Assembly (NCBI GenBank): GCA_002299795.1
Contig: DBNP01000015.1
Coordinates: forward strand, 485 to 8,743
Length of the DNA: 8,259 nucleotides
Direction of reading: 5' to 3'
Source of the DNA: Candidatus Saccharibacteria bacterium UBA669
GTDB lineage: Bacteria > Patescibacteriota > Saccharimonadia > Saccharimonadales > Saccharimonadaceae
Shown here: positions 1 to 4,633 of the stretch, piece by piece
How positions within the stretch are numbered: the first letter of the stretch is position 1
How the letters are laid out: the number at the start of each line of letters is the position of its first letter
Program-made: the position numbers and the translations under genes
Notes under the pieces: generated by a model
The model's database searches: none
What the model was told of the DNA's origin: nothing
The model's input: only the letters and a program-made list of their open reading frames with translations

Positions 1-113
1 GCTGTTCACTAGCTTTGCAACAAAGTCTGCAATTAATGGTTCTGATTACGTCAGAGGTCGATGCGCAAGTATGGCTTGTTAAAATCCCAACGTCGAAAGC
101 TATAGTCAGCCCC
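1..113 (-). ncRNA. ssrA: tmRNA (transfer-messenger RNA), 5' part, runs off the left edge
   Basis: tmRNA rescues stalled ribosomes: it enters as an alanyl-tRNA mimic and then acts as mRNA for a degradation tag. Read on the minus strand, the RNA starts GGGGCTGACTATAGC at 113 and continues with TTTCGACG, which matches the classic tmRNA 5' end (acceptor strand GGGGCTGA and the D-arm-like UUCGACG). The 3' tRNA-like half lies outside the window. A likely resume codon is GCA at 30-28, nucleotide 84 of the RNA (about 90 in E. coli), preceded by TAATT. The tag would then begin A-D-F-V-A-K-L-V-N-S and continue off the edge. An extended -10 box lies upstream at 129-137, so the primary transcript would start near 120-123 and carry a short leader that RNase P removes. 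The 5' end identity is firm; the tag frame is an inference. Confidence 0.85.
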
Positions 114-128
114 ACGAAGTACTCTGTA

Positions 129-158
129 ATTATATCATGGTTTACACCTCACTGCCAG
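129..158 (-). promoter_or_regulatory. ssrA promoter with extended -10
   Basis: On the minus strand TATAAT lies at 134-129, preceded by TGA (137-135), giving an extended -10 (TGnTATAAT). A weak -35, CTGGCA (158-153), sits 18 nt upstream. Transcription would start near 120-123, a few bases before the mature tmRNA 5' end at 113. The 13-mer CATGATATAATTA here is repeated exactly in front of the M50 protease gene (4288-4276). Confidence 0.65.
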
Positions 159-181
159 ATGTGATTAACTATCGTACAGGT

Positions 182-1696
182 ATGGGAGCTGTCGCAAAAA
201 TAGTATCGGTTGCGCCGATTGGCTTTGAAGGTCACCTTATTGAAGTGGAAAGCGACATCACAAAAGGACTCCCGGGCCTGCAGATTGTTGGCCTCGGCAA
301 CAAGGCGATCGATGAGGCCAAGGAGCGCGTAAGGAGTGCGATCACTAACTCACTCTTGGAATACCCCCCTAAGCGCATCACGGTCAACCTTGCACCCGCC
401 GAGCTGCCAAAGGACGGCACCCACTACGACCTGCCTATCGCACTGGCAATTCTCACGAGCAGCGGGCAGCTACGCCTTGGCGACACCCATCATTCGGTGT
501 TTGCCGGGGAGCTAGCACTTGACGGCAAGCTTCGACCCATTACGGGAGCGATATCGATTGCAGAGACTGCGCAGCGCAGCGGCTGCTCTACGCTCTATGT
601 GCCGGCGGCAAATGCCGCACAAGCGACACTCGTTGAGGGCATTGTTGTGTATGGGGTGGAATCTCTCAAGCAACTATATCTACACCTCAAGCAAGAGGTG
701 ATCATGCAACCCTATGCACGCACAGCGTCCCAGCCCAACCCTCACCTCAACACACCCATCTTCGATGATGTCTATGGCCAGGAGCAGGCGAAGCGCGCTC
801 TGACCATCGCTGCTGCCGGACATCACAACATCCTTTTCACCGGACCACCCGGTGCTGGTAAAACCATGCTCGCAAAGACCCTCCCATCGCTTCTCCCTCC
901 ACTGTCCAGCAAAGAACGTCTAGAAGTCACGAAACTACATAGCCTGGCAGGCGTACTGACGGGTGACGTGGTTCATCACCGGCCTTTTCGTGCCCCACAC
1001 CATACTGCGAGCACTATCGCCCTTGTTGGCGGAGGGACCCACCCAAAACCGGGTGAGGTTAGCCTCGCCCATCTTGGTGTACTATTCCTTGATGAAATGC
1101 CAGAATACGCTCGTTCCGTGCTTGAGGCACTTCGACAACCTCTTGAGGACAAAACCGTCTCTATTATGCGAGTAGGCGGGAGAGCGACATACCCCTCCAA
1201 CTTCATGCTCGTTGGTACTATGAACCCTTGCCCATGTGGCTACTACGGAGATGCGGCACATGAATGTTCGTGTACGACATCACAGATTCTTTCCTACCAG
1301 AAGCGCCTATCGGGCCCACTGCTTGATCGTATCGATATGGTTATCCCCGTCTCACGGATACCAAATGAGCAGCTACTCTCGAATGCCTCAGTGTCAGAAT
1401 CACAACACCTTAAAGCTCAAAACGCTATCGCTTCTGCAAAGAAAGTTCAATTCCAAAGATACAAGAGTAGTATCAAATACAACAGTTCTTTATCAAGTAG
1501 TGAGGTGAAAAAATACATATCGCTGACTCCTGAAGTGCGTAACCTGCTTACTGCGGCGGCAAACAAACTAAACCTGAGTCCTCGAAGCTATTTCAAATTA
1601 CTAAAAGTAGCTCAGACGATCGCGGATCTTGAAGGTGCCCAGCAACTAGATGTTCGTCACTTATCCGAGGCACTACAATACCGCCAACCCTCTTGA
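182..1696 (+). CDS. comM: YifB/ComM family AAA+ ATPase (Mg-chelatase-like), DNA branch-migration helicase of natural transformation
   Basis: ComM-type proteins are cytosolic AAA+ helicases that extend heteroduplex DNA during integration of transforming DNA. Of the 504 residues, about the first 170 form the YifB N-terminal domain (GLPGLQIVGL, then NLAPAELPKDGTHYDLPIAL). The Mg-chelatase/AAA+ core follows: Walker A GPPGAGKT at residues 221-228, Walker B VLFLDE at 300-305, and LLDRID near 380-385 with a likely arginine finger. The four cysteines in NPCPCG...ECSC (350, 352, 362, 364) form the family zinc-binding insertion. The ATG at 182 is chosen because family members begin 6-10 residues before the SxxxxGxxxxxVEV motif. 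The frame is also open to an ATG at 137, but that start would run through the ssrA promoter. No good Shine-Dalgarno precedes 182. TTTACA (141-146) and TGATTAACT (162-170) could give a nearly leaderless mRNA, but this is weak. The gene is divergent from ssrA. Role in competence is from family knowledge. Confidence 0.92.
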   Translation: MGAVAKIVSVAPIGFEGHLIEVESDITKGLPGLQIVGLGNKAIDEAKERVRSAITNSLLEYPPKRITVNLAPAELPKDGTHYDLPIALAILTSSGQLRLGDTHHSVFAGELALDGKLRPITGAISIAETAQRSGCSTLYVPAANAAQATLVEGIVVYGVESLKQLYLHLKQEVIMQPYARTASQPNPHLNTPIFDDVYGQEQAKRALTIAAAGHHNILFTGPPGAGKTMLAKTLPSLLPPLSSKERLEVTKLHSLAGVLTGDVVHHRPFRAPHHTASTIALVGGGTHPKPGEVSLAHLGVLFLDEMPEYARSVLEALRQPLEDKTVSIMRVGGRATYPSNFMLVGTMNPCPCGYYGDAAHECSCTTSQILSYQKRLSGPLLDRIDMVIPVSRIPNEQLLSNASVSESQHLKAQNAIASAKKVQFQRYKSSIKYNSSLSSSEVKKYISLTPEVRNLLTAAANKLNLSPRSYFKLLKVAQTIADLEGAQQLDVRHLSEALQYRQPS

Positions 1697-1721
1697 AATA
1701 CTTGCCCACATCTGTTAGAAT
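1693..1721 (+). promoter_or_regulatory. Promoter of the infC-rpmI-rplT operon
   Basis: TTGAAA (1693-1698) and TAGAAT (1716-1721) each match the sigma70 consensus at five of six positions and are spaced by exactly 17 nt. A TG at 1713-1714 makes the -10 an extended one. The -35 box overlaps the TGA stop codon of comM (1694-1696). Transcription would start near 1728, giving a leader of about 44 nt before infC. Confidence 0.7.
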
Positions 1722-1760
1722 TAAATTCGAGTATATCACTAACAATACAGCTCGGACACA

Positions 1761-1774
1761 AAGGAGAGTGTATC
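1761..1774 (+). promoter_or_regulatory. infC ribosome binding site with ATC start codon
   Basis: AAGGAGAG (1761-1768) is a strong Shine-Dalgarno. The only start-like codon at a usable distance in the infC frame is ATC at 1772-1774. There is no in-frame ATG, GTG or TTG between the Shine-Dalgarno and the internal ATG at 1856, which lies well inside the conserved N-terminal domain. Known infC genes use AUU, AUC or AUA, and IF3 rejects such starts, so the gene represses its own translation. Confidence 0.65.
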
Positions 1775-2278
1775 AACACATCTAATCGCATAAACGAAGC
1801 AATCAGGGCAAGAGAGCTTCGTGTTATTGGTACAAATGGAGAGCAGCTTGGCGTCATGTCTCGACTTGAGGCACTGAAAGCAGCCGAAGAGGCCGGAGTT
1901 GATCTGGTGGAAATTTCACCAAACGCCGACCCGCCTGTGGCTAAAGTCGTTGACTGGGGCAAGTTCCAGTATCAAAAGATGAAGGAGCAGCAGAAGAATC
2001 GACGCTCCAACAAAGCATCAGAGCTTAAACAAATGCGATTCGGTCTAAAGATTGGTGCAAACGATCTAGACATAAAACTCCGTAAGATCCGTGAATTCCT
2101 CGCCGAAGGGCACAAGGTTAAAATACTTGTATTCTACCGCGGTCGAGAAATGGCACACAAAGAGCTCGGCTACGAGCTAACCGATCGTGTCATTTCCCTA
2201 CTTGAGGATGTGGCGATACTCGAACAGAAACCAATGATGGCAGGCCGCAACCTGAGCATCGTAATAAGGAGCAAGTAA
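1772..2278 (+). CDS. infC: Translation initiation factor IF-3, non-ATG (ATC) start
   Basis: IF3 binds the 30S subunit, keeps it apart from 50S and checks the start codon and initiator tRNA. The 168-residue reading starts (M)[19 protein letters not shown], the typical IF3 N-terminus. It continues with [30 protein letters not shown], a basic linker ([13 protein letters not shown]) and the C-terminal domain ([25 protein letters not shown], then [17 protein letters not shown]). Length fits the family (about 165-180). Starting at the first ATG (1856) would give 140 residues and cut off a large part of the N-terminal domain, so the ATC at 1772 behind AAGGAG is preferred. The stop codon shares bases with the rpmI start (TAATG), so the two are probably translationally coupled. 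Autorepression through the rare start codon is expected from family knowledge but not shown here. Confidence 0.93.
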   Translation: MNTSNRINEAIRARELRVIGTNGEQLGVMSRLEALKAAEEAGVDLVEISPNADPPVAKVVDWGKFQYQKMKEQQKNRRSNKASELKQMRFGLKIGANDLDIKLRKIREFLAEGHKVKILVFYRGREMAHKELGYELTDRVISLLEDVAILEQKPMMAGRNLSIVIRSK

Positions 2279-2472
2279 TGCCAAAACTAAAGACCCATAA
2301 GGGCACTGCTAAGCGAATTAAGCTAACCAGTACCGGCAAACTCACGCGCCGACGTGCATTCGGCAATCATATGCTCTCAAAAAAGAGCAAGTCACGTAAA
2401 CGTAATATTAATACTACCGCAGAAGTGACAGGTGCAATGAAGAAAAATGCTAAACGTGCATTAGGAGTCTAA
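2278..2472 (+). CDS. rpmI: Large ribosomal subunit protein bL35
   Basis: A small, very basic 64-residue protein of the 50S subunit. It starts [21 protein letters not shown], the usual bL35 N-terminus, and contains [19 protein letters not shown]; length is typical (about 64-66). An AAGGAG at 2266-2271, inside the end of infC, places a ribosome 6 nt before the ATG. The ATG overlaps the infC stop by one base. Second gene of the infC-rpmI-rplT operon, in the order conserved across bacteria. No truncation or unusual residues. Confidence 0.96.
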   Translation: MPKLKTHKGTAKRIKLTSTGKLTRRRAFGNHMLSKKSKSRKRNINTTAEVTGAMKKNAKRALGV

Positions 2473-2474
2473 TC

Positions 2475-2819
2475 ATGAGAGTAAAACGAGGCGTACCCGC
2501 ACGCGCGCGGCACAATAAGATACTCAAAGCTGCCAAAGGCATGCAGCATAACAGGACCCGTAGTTTCCGACTCGCGAAACAAGCAGTTGTCCGAGCACTT
2601 CAGTATGCATATCGTGATCGGCGGAACCGCAAGCGAGACCTGCGAGCCCTCTGGATCACCCGTATTAATGCTGCCGCTCGCGAAAACGGCACAACCTACG
2701 GCAAGTTGATCGCTGGTATCAAGGCTCAGGGCATCGAGCTTGATCGTAAGGTCTTGGCCGAGCTTGCAGTTAGCGACCCGCACGCGTTTTCAGCAATCGT
2801 CAAATCAGCGATTAAATAG
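2475..2819 (+). CDS. rplT: Large ribosomal subunit protein bL20
   Basis: bL20 binds 23S rRNA early in 50S assembly and in several bacteria represses its own operon through the mRNA leader. The 114-residue sequence begins [22 protein letters not shown], followed by the family block [43 protein letters not shown]. The C-terminal part has [22 protein letters not shown]; length is normal. An AGGAG (2463-2467) within the rpmI end lies 7 nt before the ATG, and the rpmI stop is 2 nt upstream. It is the last gene of the operon; a strong terminator hairpin follows 22 nt after the stop. The infC leader (about 44 nt) is too short to show a clear L20 pseudoknot. Confidence 0.96.
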   Translation: MRVKRGVPARARHNKILKAAKGMQHNRTRSFRLAKQAVVRALQYAYRDRRNRKRDLRALWITRINAAARENGTTYGKLIAGIKAQGIELDRKVLAELAVSDPHAFSAIVKSAIK

Positions 2820-2841
2820 CCTACTACTAGCCAATTGCATA

Positions 2842-2871
2842 AAAAAACTCCGACATACGTCGGAGTTTTTT
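2842..2871. terminator. Bidirectional intrinsic terminator shared by rplT (+) and rnpB (-)
   Basis: CTCCGAC (2848-2854) pairs perfectly with GTCGGAG (2859-2865) around a 4-nt loop, and the stem is flanked by A's at 2841-2847 and T's at 2866-2871. Read on the plus strand it ends in six T's after rplT; on the minus strand it ends in seven T's a few bases after the rnpB 3' end. It is therefore a textbook terminator for both convergent transcripts. Confidence 0.93.
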
Positions 2872-2875
2872 AGTT

Positions 2876-3221
2876 GACAGTTCATCGATAAGCCGGGTTC
2901 TGTCGCGGATGATCATCTATCTAGCCTGGCGATTGCTCGCCAGATCAAGCGGATAGCGATATGCGGACGGATCGCCCTTTATGCACATCTCCTTGCAGCC
3001 GACAGGGTTTACCTCCTCCGCATGTTACCATGCGTCGCTGTGGGCTCTTACCCCACTCCTTTCACCCTTACCGTCAGTCACTTTTACAGCTTGAGACGGC
3101 GGTATCGTTTCTGTGGCACTTTCCCTAGGGTCACCCCCGGCCGCCGTTAGCGGCTGTCGTATCCTATGCTGCCCGGACTTTCCTCTTATACAGGGTACAA
3201 GCGATCATCTAATGAACTGCT
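2876..3221 (-). ncRNA. rnpB: RNase P RNA, bacterial class A
   Basis: This is the catalytic RNA that trims 5' leaders from pre-tRNAs and pre-tmRNA. On the minus strand the conserved blocks appear in order: GAGGAAAGTCCGGGC (3185-3171, CR-I), GGGTGACCCTAGGGAAAG and GTGCCACAGAAA, GGGTGAAAGGAGTGGGGTAAG (CR-II region), GGAGGTAAACCC (3016-3005, L15 and CR-III, which contacts the tRNA 3' CCA), and ACAGAACCCGGCTTAT (2903-2888, CR-V). Ends are set by the P1 helix: CAGTTCAT (3219-3212) pairs with ATGAACTG (2885-2878). The RNA is therefore about 346 nt; exact ends are good to a few bases. An extended -10 lies just upstream and the shared terminator just downstream. The CCA-binding loop fits the encoded CCA of the neighbouring tRNA-Pro. 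Confidence 0.96.
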
Positions 3222-3228
3222 GTGGGAT

Positions 3229-3237
3229 ATTATAGCA
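3229..3237 (-). promoter_or_regulatory. rnpB promoter, extended -10 TGCTATAAT
   Basis: A perfect TATAAT (3234-3229, minus strand) is preceded by TGC (3237-3235). The expected start point is about 3222, immediately before the P1 helix of rnpB. No good -35 is visible (CTGGCC at 3257-3252 with a 17-nt spacer is poor), as for the other stable-RNA promoters here. Confidence 0.7.
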
Positions 3238-3246
3238 AACTAAAGC

Positions 3247-3358
3247 CTATTGGCCAGATGATTGGTCACCTAAAAGACCGTCTTTCTCCCAAGCAGCATA
3301 CTTCTTACGTGCATTATCTACAACACCCGCTAGACCACCCGCGGCAATGAAATCTTGA
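3247..3358 (-). pseudogene. Unrecognised gene-like 3' remnant directly after tRNA-Pro
   Basis: Directly after the tRNA CCA, the minus strand reads about 37 codons ending in TAG at 3249-3247. They look like real protein: QDFIAAGGLAGVVDNARK followed by KYAAWEKDGLLGDQSSGQ, with an amphipathic, A/G/K-rich composition. There is no ATG, GTG or TTG start in this frame after the tRNA; upstream the frame runs into the tRNA gene itself, whose translation is clearly meaningless. It therefore resembles the C-terminal end of a gene whose front was lost, as happens when an element integrates into a tRNA 3' end. No recognisable family, integrase or repeated tRNA 3' end was seen in the window. It could also be chance. 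The TAG lies 10 nt upstream of the rnpB extended -10. Confidence 0.35.
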
Positions 3359-3434
3359 TGGTCGGGATGACAAGACTTGAACTTGCGACCTCGCCACCCC
3401 CAGCGGCGCGCGCTACCAACTGCGCCACATCCCG
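3359..3434 (-). tRNA. tRNA-Pro(GGG), CCA encoded
   Basis: The minus strand folds into a complete 76-nt cloverleaf. The acceptor stem is CGGGATG/CATCCCG, the D arm GCGC-AGTTGGTA-GCGC, and the anticodon stem CGCCG/TGGCG with loop CTGGGGG. The variable loop is AGGTC, and the T arm GCAAG-TTCAAGT-CTTGT. Anticodon GGG lies at 3401-3399, which reads proline codons CCC and CCU; G37, C1-G72 and A73 are proline identity features. The 3' ACCA is encoded at 3362-3359. It lies 14 nt downstream of the structured RNA candidate at 3449-3595 and may be processed from the same transcript by RNase P. Other proline isoacceptors must be elsewhere. Confidence 0.96.
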
Positions 3435-3448
3435 AAAATAGCCTGCAT

Positions 3449-3595
3449 AAAAGTCCCAGCATCTTCAGCGCTTGACATTCCCCGCATAAATGCAAGGTGG
3501 GTCTTCTCACATCACTCCCACAGGAGTGATAAATGTTGAAGTCCCGTGTCTATGATGTTAGGAAAATCATATACGCCGAGATGTGCTCTGGGACT
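3449..3595 (-). ncRNA. Candidate structured non-coding RNA (unassigned) between the M50 protease gene and tRNA-Pro
   Basis: No protein is evident here, but the minus strand folds into one closed structure. The terminal stem pairs AGTCCCAG (3595-3588) with CTGGGACT (3459-3452), then after an AGCA bulge CATCT (3583-3579) with AGATG (3464-3460), then CGGCGT (3578-3573) with GCGCTG (3471-3466), including two G-U pairs. Inside are hairpin A, TATGAT/ATCATA (3571-3566 with 3556-3551), and a GACA/TGTC helix (3550-3547 with 3477-3474). That helix encloses hairpin B, ATCACTCC/GGAGTGAT (3530-3523 with 3518-3511), and hairpin C, CCTTGCA/TGCGGGG (3497-3491 with 3486-3480, two G-U pairs). The 3' arm is followed by TTTT. 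Tandem TATAAT boxes upstream would start transcription almost exactly at 3595. The size and closed terminal stem recall 6S RNA, but no 6S, SRP or riboswitch consensus was recognised. It could instead be a leader of tRNA-Pro. Drawn by eye, without energy calculation. Confidence 0.5.
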
Positions 3596-3596
3596 A

Positions 3597-3607
3597 ATTA
3601 TATTATA
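3597..3607 (-). promoter_or_regulatory. Tandem -10 boxes (TATAATATAAT) upstream of the candidate RNA and tRNA-Pro
   Basis: The minus strand reads TATAATATAAT at 3607-3597, two overlapping perfect -10 hexamers, 12 nt after the stop codon of the M50 gene. From the upstream box, transcription would start near 3595, the first base of the terminal stem of the candidate RNA; from the other, near 3590. No convincing -35 is seen; TTGTGT 14 nt upstream of the first box is a poor match. Confidence 0.55.
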
Positions 3608-3619
3608 CTCCTTTTTTGG

Positions 3620-4270
3620 CTACACAACACCGAATATGCGCGAGAAGATTTCGATACACCAAGTTATCACTCCTGTCATATAGCCCTGGAGCAGGCTGCC
3701 GGCAAGCATGACAATCACGAATACAAACATAGTCCCATATCGTTCAATTGCATCCATAGCCGATCGAACGAAATCGGGAGCGAGCGCATACATTACCCGC
3801 GATCCATCAAGTGGTGGAATTGGTAATATATTAAATGCAAAGAATCCCAGGTTCACCCACACACTCGTAAGTGCGATCTGTCCAAACACACTCTCCACAT
3901 CACCTCCAGCCACTACGAATACCCCAAAACTAATGAATGCGATAAGAAGATTGGTGAGCGGACCAGAGATAGCCATAAGCGCTATCCCCCACTCATCGTG
4001 TTCGATACGTGCAGGGTTAAACGGCATCGGCTTCGCACCACCAAACACAGGGGTATTTGCGCCAGTCATCGCGTTTGTAATGATGACGAGAAGCGGTAGT
4101 AAGATCGTCATAAAGGGGTCGATGTGTTTGAGTGGATTAAGGGTTAGTCTACCCATCAAATGAGCCGTTTCATCACCGAGCTTATAGGCGATAAGCCCAT
4201 GCATCACCTCATGCAGTGTCATCGAAATAAAAATAACACCGAGTACTGTCAGTATGTAGCCAATATCCAT
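3620..4270 (-). CDS. Site-2 protease family (M50) membrane metalloprotease
   Basis: M50 proteases cut peptides within or near the membrane using zinc, often to release membrane-held regulators; the substrate here is unknown. From the ATG at 4270 the protein has 216 residues. A first hydrophobic segment leads into the zinc motif HEVMH (20-24). Then come GRLTLNPLKHIDP, typical of the YwhC-like branch, several hydrophobic segments (about 55-68, 95-122, 128-150, 178-205), and FNILPIPPLDGSR (146-158), whose Asp 155 is the third zinc ligand. No PDZ domain is present. The frame also allows an ATG at 4303, but an extended -10 (4286-4278) lies between the two and would start the mRNA at or next to 4270, which favours a leaderless message. 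It is divergent from rpmB and followed by the candidate RNA and tRNA-Pro. Length is typical for compact bacterial homologues. Confidence 0.9.
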   Translation of the reverse strand: MDIGYILTVLGVIFISMTLHEVMHGLIAYKLGDETAHLMGRLTLNPLKHIDPFMTILLPLLVIITNAMTGANTPVFGGAKPMPFNPARIEHDEWGIALMAISGPLTNLLIAFISFGVFVVAGGDVESVFGQIALTSVWVNLGFFAFNILPIPPLDGSRVMYALAPDFVRSAMDAIERYGTMFVFVIVMLAGSLLQGYMTGVITWCIEIFSRIFGVV

Positions 4271-4277
4271 GAAGCTA

Positions 4278-4286
4278 ATTATATCA
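4278..4286 (-). promoter_or_regulatory. Extended -10 (TGATATAAT) of the M50 protease gene
   Basis: TGA plus a perfect TATAAT (4283-4278, minus strand) ends 7 nt before the ATG at 4270, so transcription should begin at or one base before the start codon. No good -35 is visible at 15-19 nt. The surrounding 13-mer is identical to the ssrA -10 region. Confidence 0.6.
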
Positions 4287-4295
4287 TGCACACCC

Positions 4296-4324
4296 TTGAC
4301 CATTCACCTCTTATGGCGTATACT
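4296..4324 (+). promoter_or_regulatory. rpmB promoter
   Basis: TTGACC (4296-4301) and TATACT (4319-4324) each match the sigma70 consensus at five of six positions, with a 17-nt spacer. Transcription would start near 4331, giving rpmB a leader of about 28 nt. The -35 box lies only about 10 bp from the opposing M50 -10 box, so polymerases at the two promoters may interfere. Confidence 0.7.
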
Positions 4325-4358
4325 GATACAGATTGTAAATAGTAAGAGGAATACGAAG

Positions 4359-4562
4359 ATGACAGCTCGCTGTGAACTCACAGGTAAAGGTAAGCAATTT
4401 GGCCACAATGTCAGCTTCTCTTTGCGTCGAACAAAGCGCGTGTTTAAACCAAATCTACAAAAGAAAACATTTCTTGTAGATGGACAGAAGGTCACTATGG
4501 TCTTATCAACACAAGCAATTCGTACACTAAGGAAAAAAGGCATTCTTGCCGTTGCTAAGTAG
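4359..4562 (+). CDS. rpmB: Large ribosomal subunit protein bL28
   Basis: A basic 67-residue protein of the 50S subunit. It starts MTARCELTGKGKQFGHNVSF, followed by SLRRTKRVFKPNLQKKTFLVDGQKVTMVLSTQAIRTLRKKG, which matches the bL28 pattern of a CxxTGK start and a KRxFxPNLQ core. Only one cysteine (Cys5) is present, so this is the zinc-free form. The ATG at 4359 is chosen because AAGAGGA (4344-4350) lies 8 nt upstream; the open frame further upstream (to 4269) crosses the promoter and is not coding. The gene is monocistronic, with its own promoter and a large hairpin after the stop. Confidence 0.94.
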   Translation: MTARCELTGKGKQFGHNVSFSLRRTKRVFKPNLQKKTFLVDGQKVTMVLSTQAIRTLRKKGILAVAK

Positions 4563-4574
4563 CGCCGACAACCG

Positions 4575-4616
4575 CTAACTAAATAGAGGCTTCGTATGGA
4601 GCCTCTATTTAGTTAG
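4575..4616. terminator. 17-bp perfect hairpin between convergent rpmB and the minus-strand operon; probable terminator without T-tract
   Basis: CTAACTAAATAGAGGCT (4575-4591) is the exact reverse complement of 4600-4616, with an 8-nt loop. It sits 12 nt after the rpmB stop and 17 nt after the end of the opposing operon. Neither strand has a run of T's after the stem, so it is not a classic intrinsic terminator, but its location between two gene ends suggests a two-way end or a 3' stability element. Confidence 0.6.
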
Positions 4617-4633
4617 TAGGTTAATGTACCTGG

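Noticed and set aside
36..164. Plus-strand reading frame of 42 codons
   Set aside because: It is antisense to the tmRNA 5' part and overlaps the comM start; the peptide resembles nothing.
137..181. Upstream ATG at 137 as the comM start
   Set aside because: The extra 15 residues do not match the YifB N-terminus, and the segment contains the ssrA promoter. There is no ribosome site in front of it.
3472..3477. Perfect -35 box TTGACA on the plus strand
   Set aside because: No -10 hexamer lies 15-19 nt downstream, and no plus-strand gene follows.
3247..3510. Minus-strand 87-codon frame read as a full protein
   Set aside because: Most of it is the tRNA-Pro gene and part of the structured RNA in translation; only the last 37 codons look protein-like and are listed separately.
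3449..3595. Assigning the structured RNA as SRP (4.5S) RNA or as 6S RNA
   Set aside because: The SRP loop consensus (GGUCAGG/GGAA/AGCAGCC) is absent, and 6S cannot be called on shape alone, so it is left unassigned.
3533..3826. Plus-strand frame with AGGAG in front of its ATG
   Set aside because: The AGGAG is part of hairpin B of the candidate RNA, and most of the frame is antisense to the well-supported M50 gene; composition is not protein-like.
3708..4163. Plus-strand 151-codon frame
   Set aside because: Lies wholly antisense to the M50 gene, whose zinc motifs and LDG motif are clear; no ribosome site.
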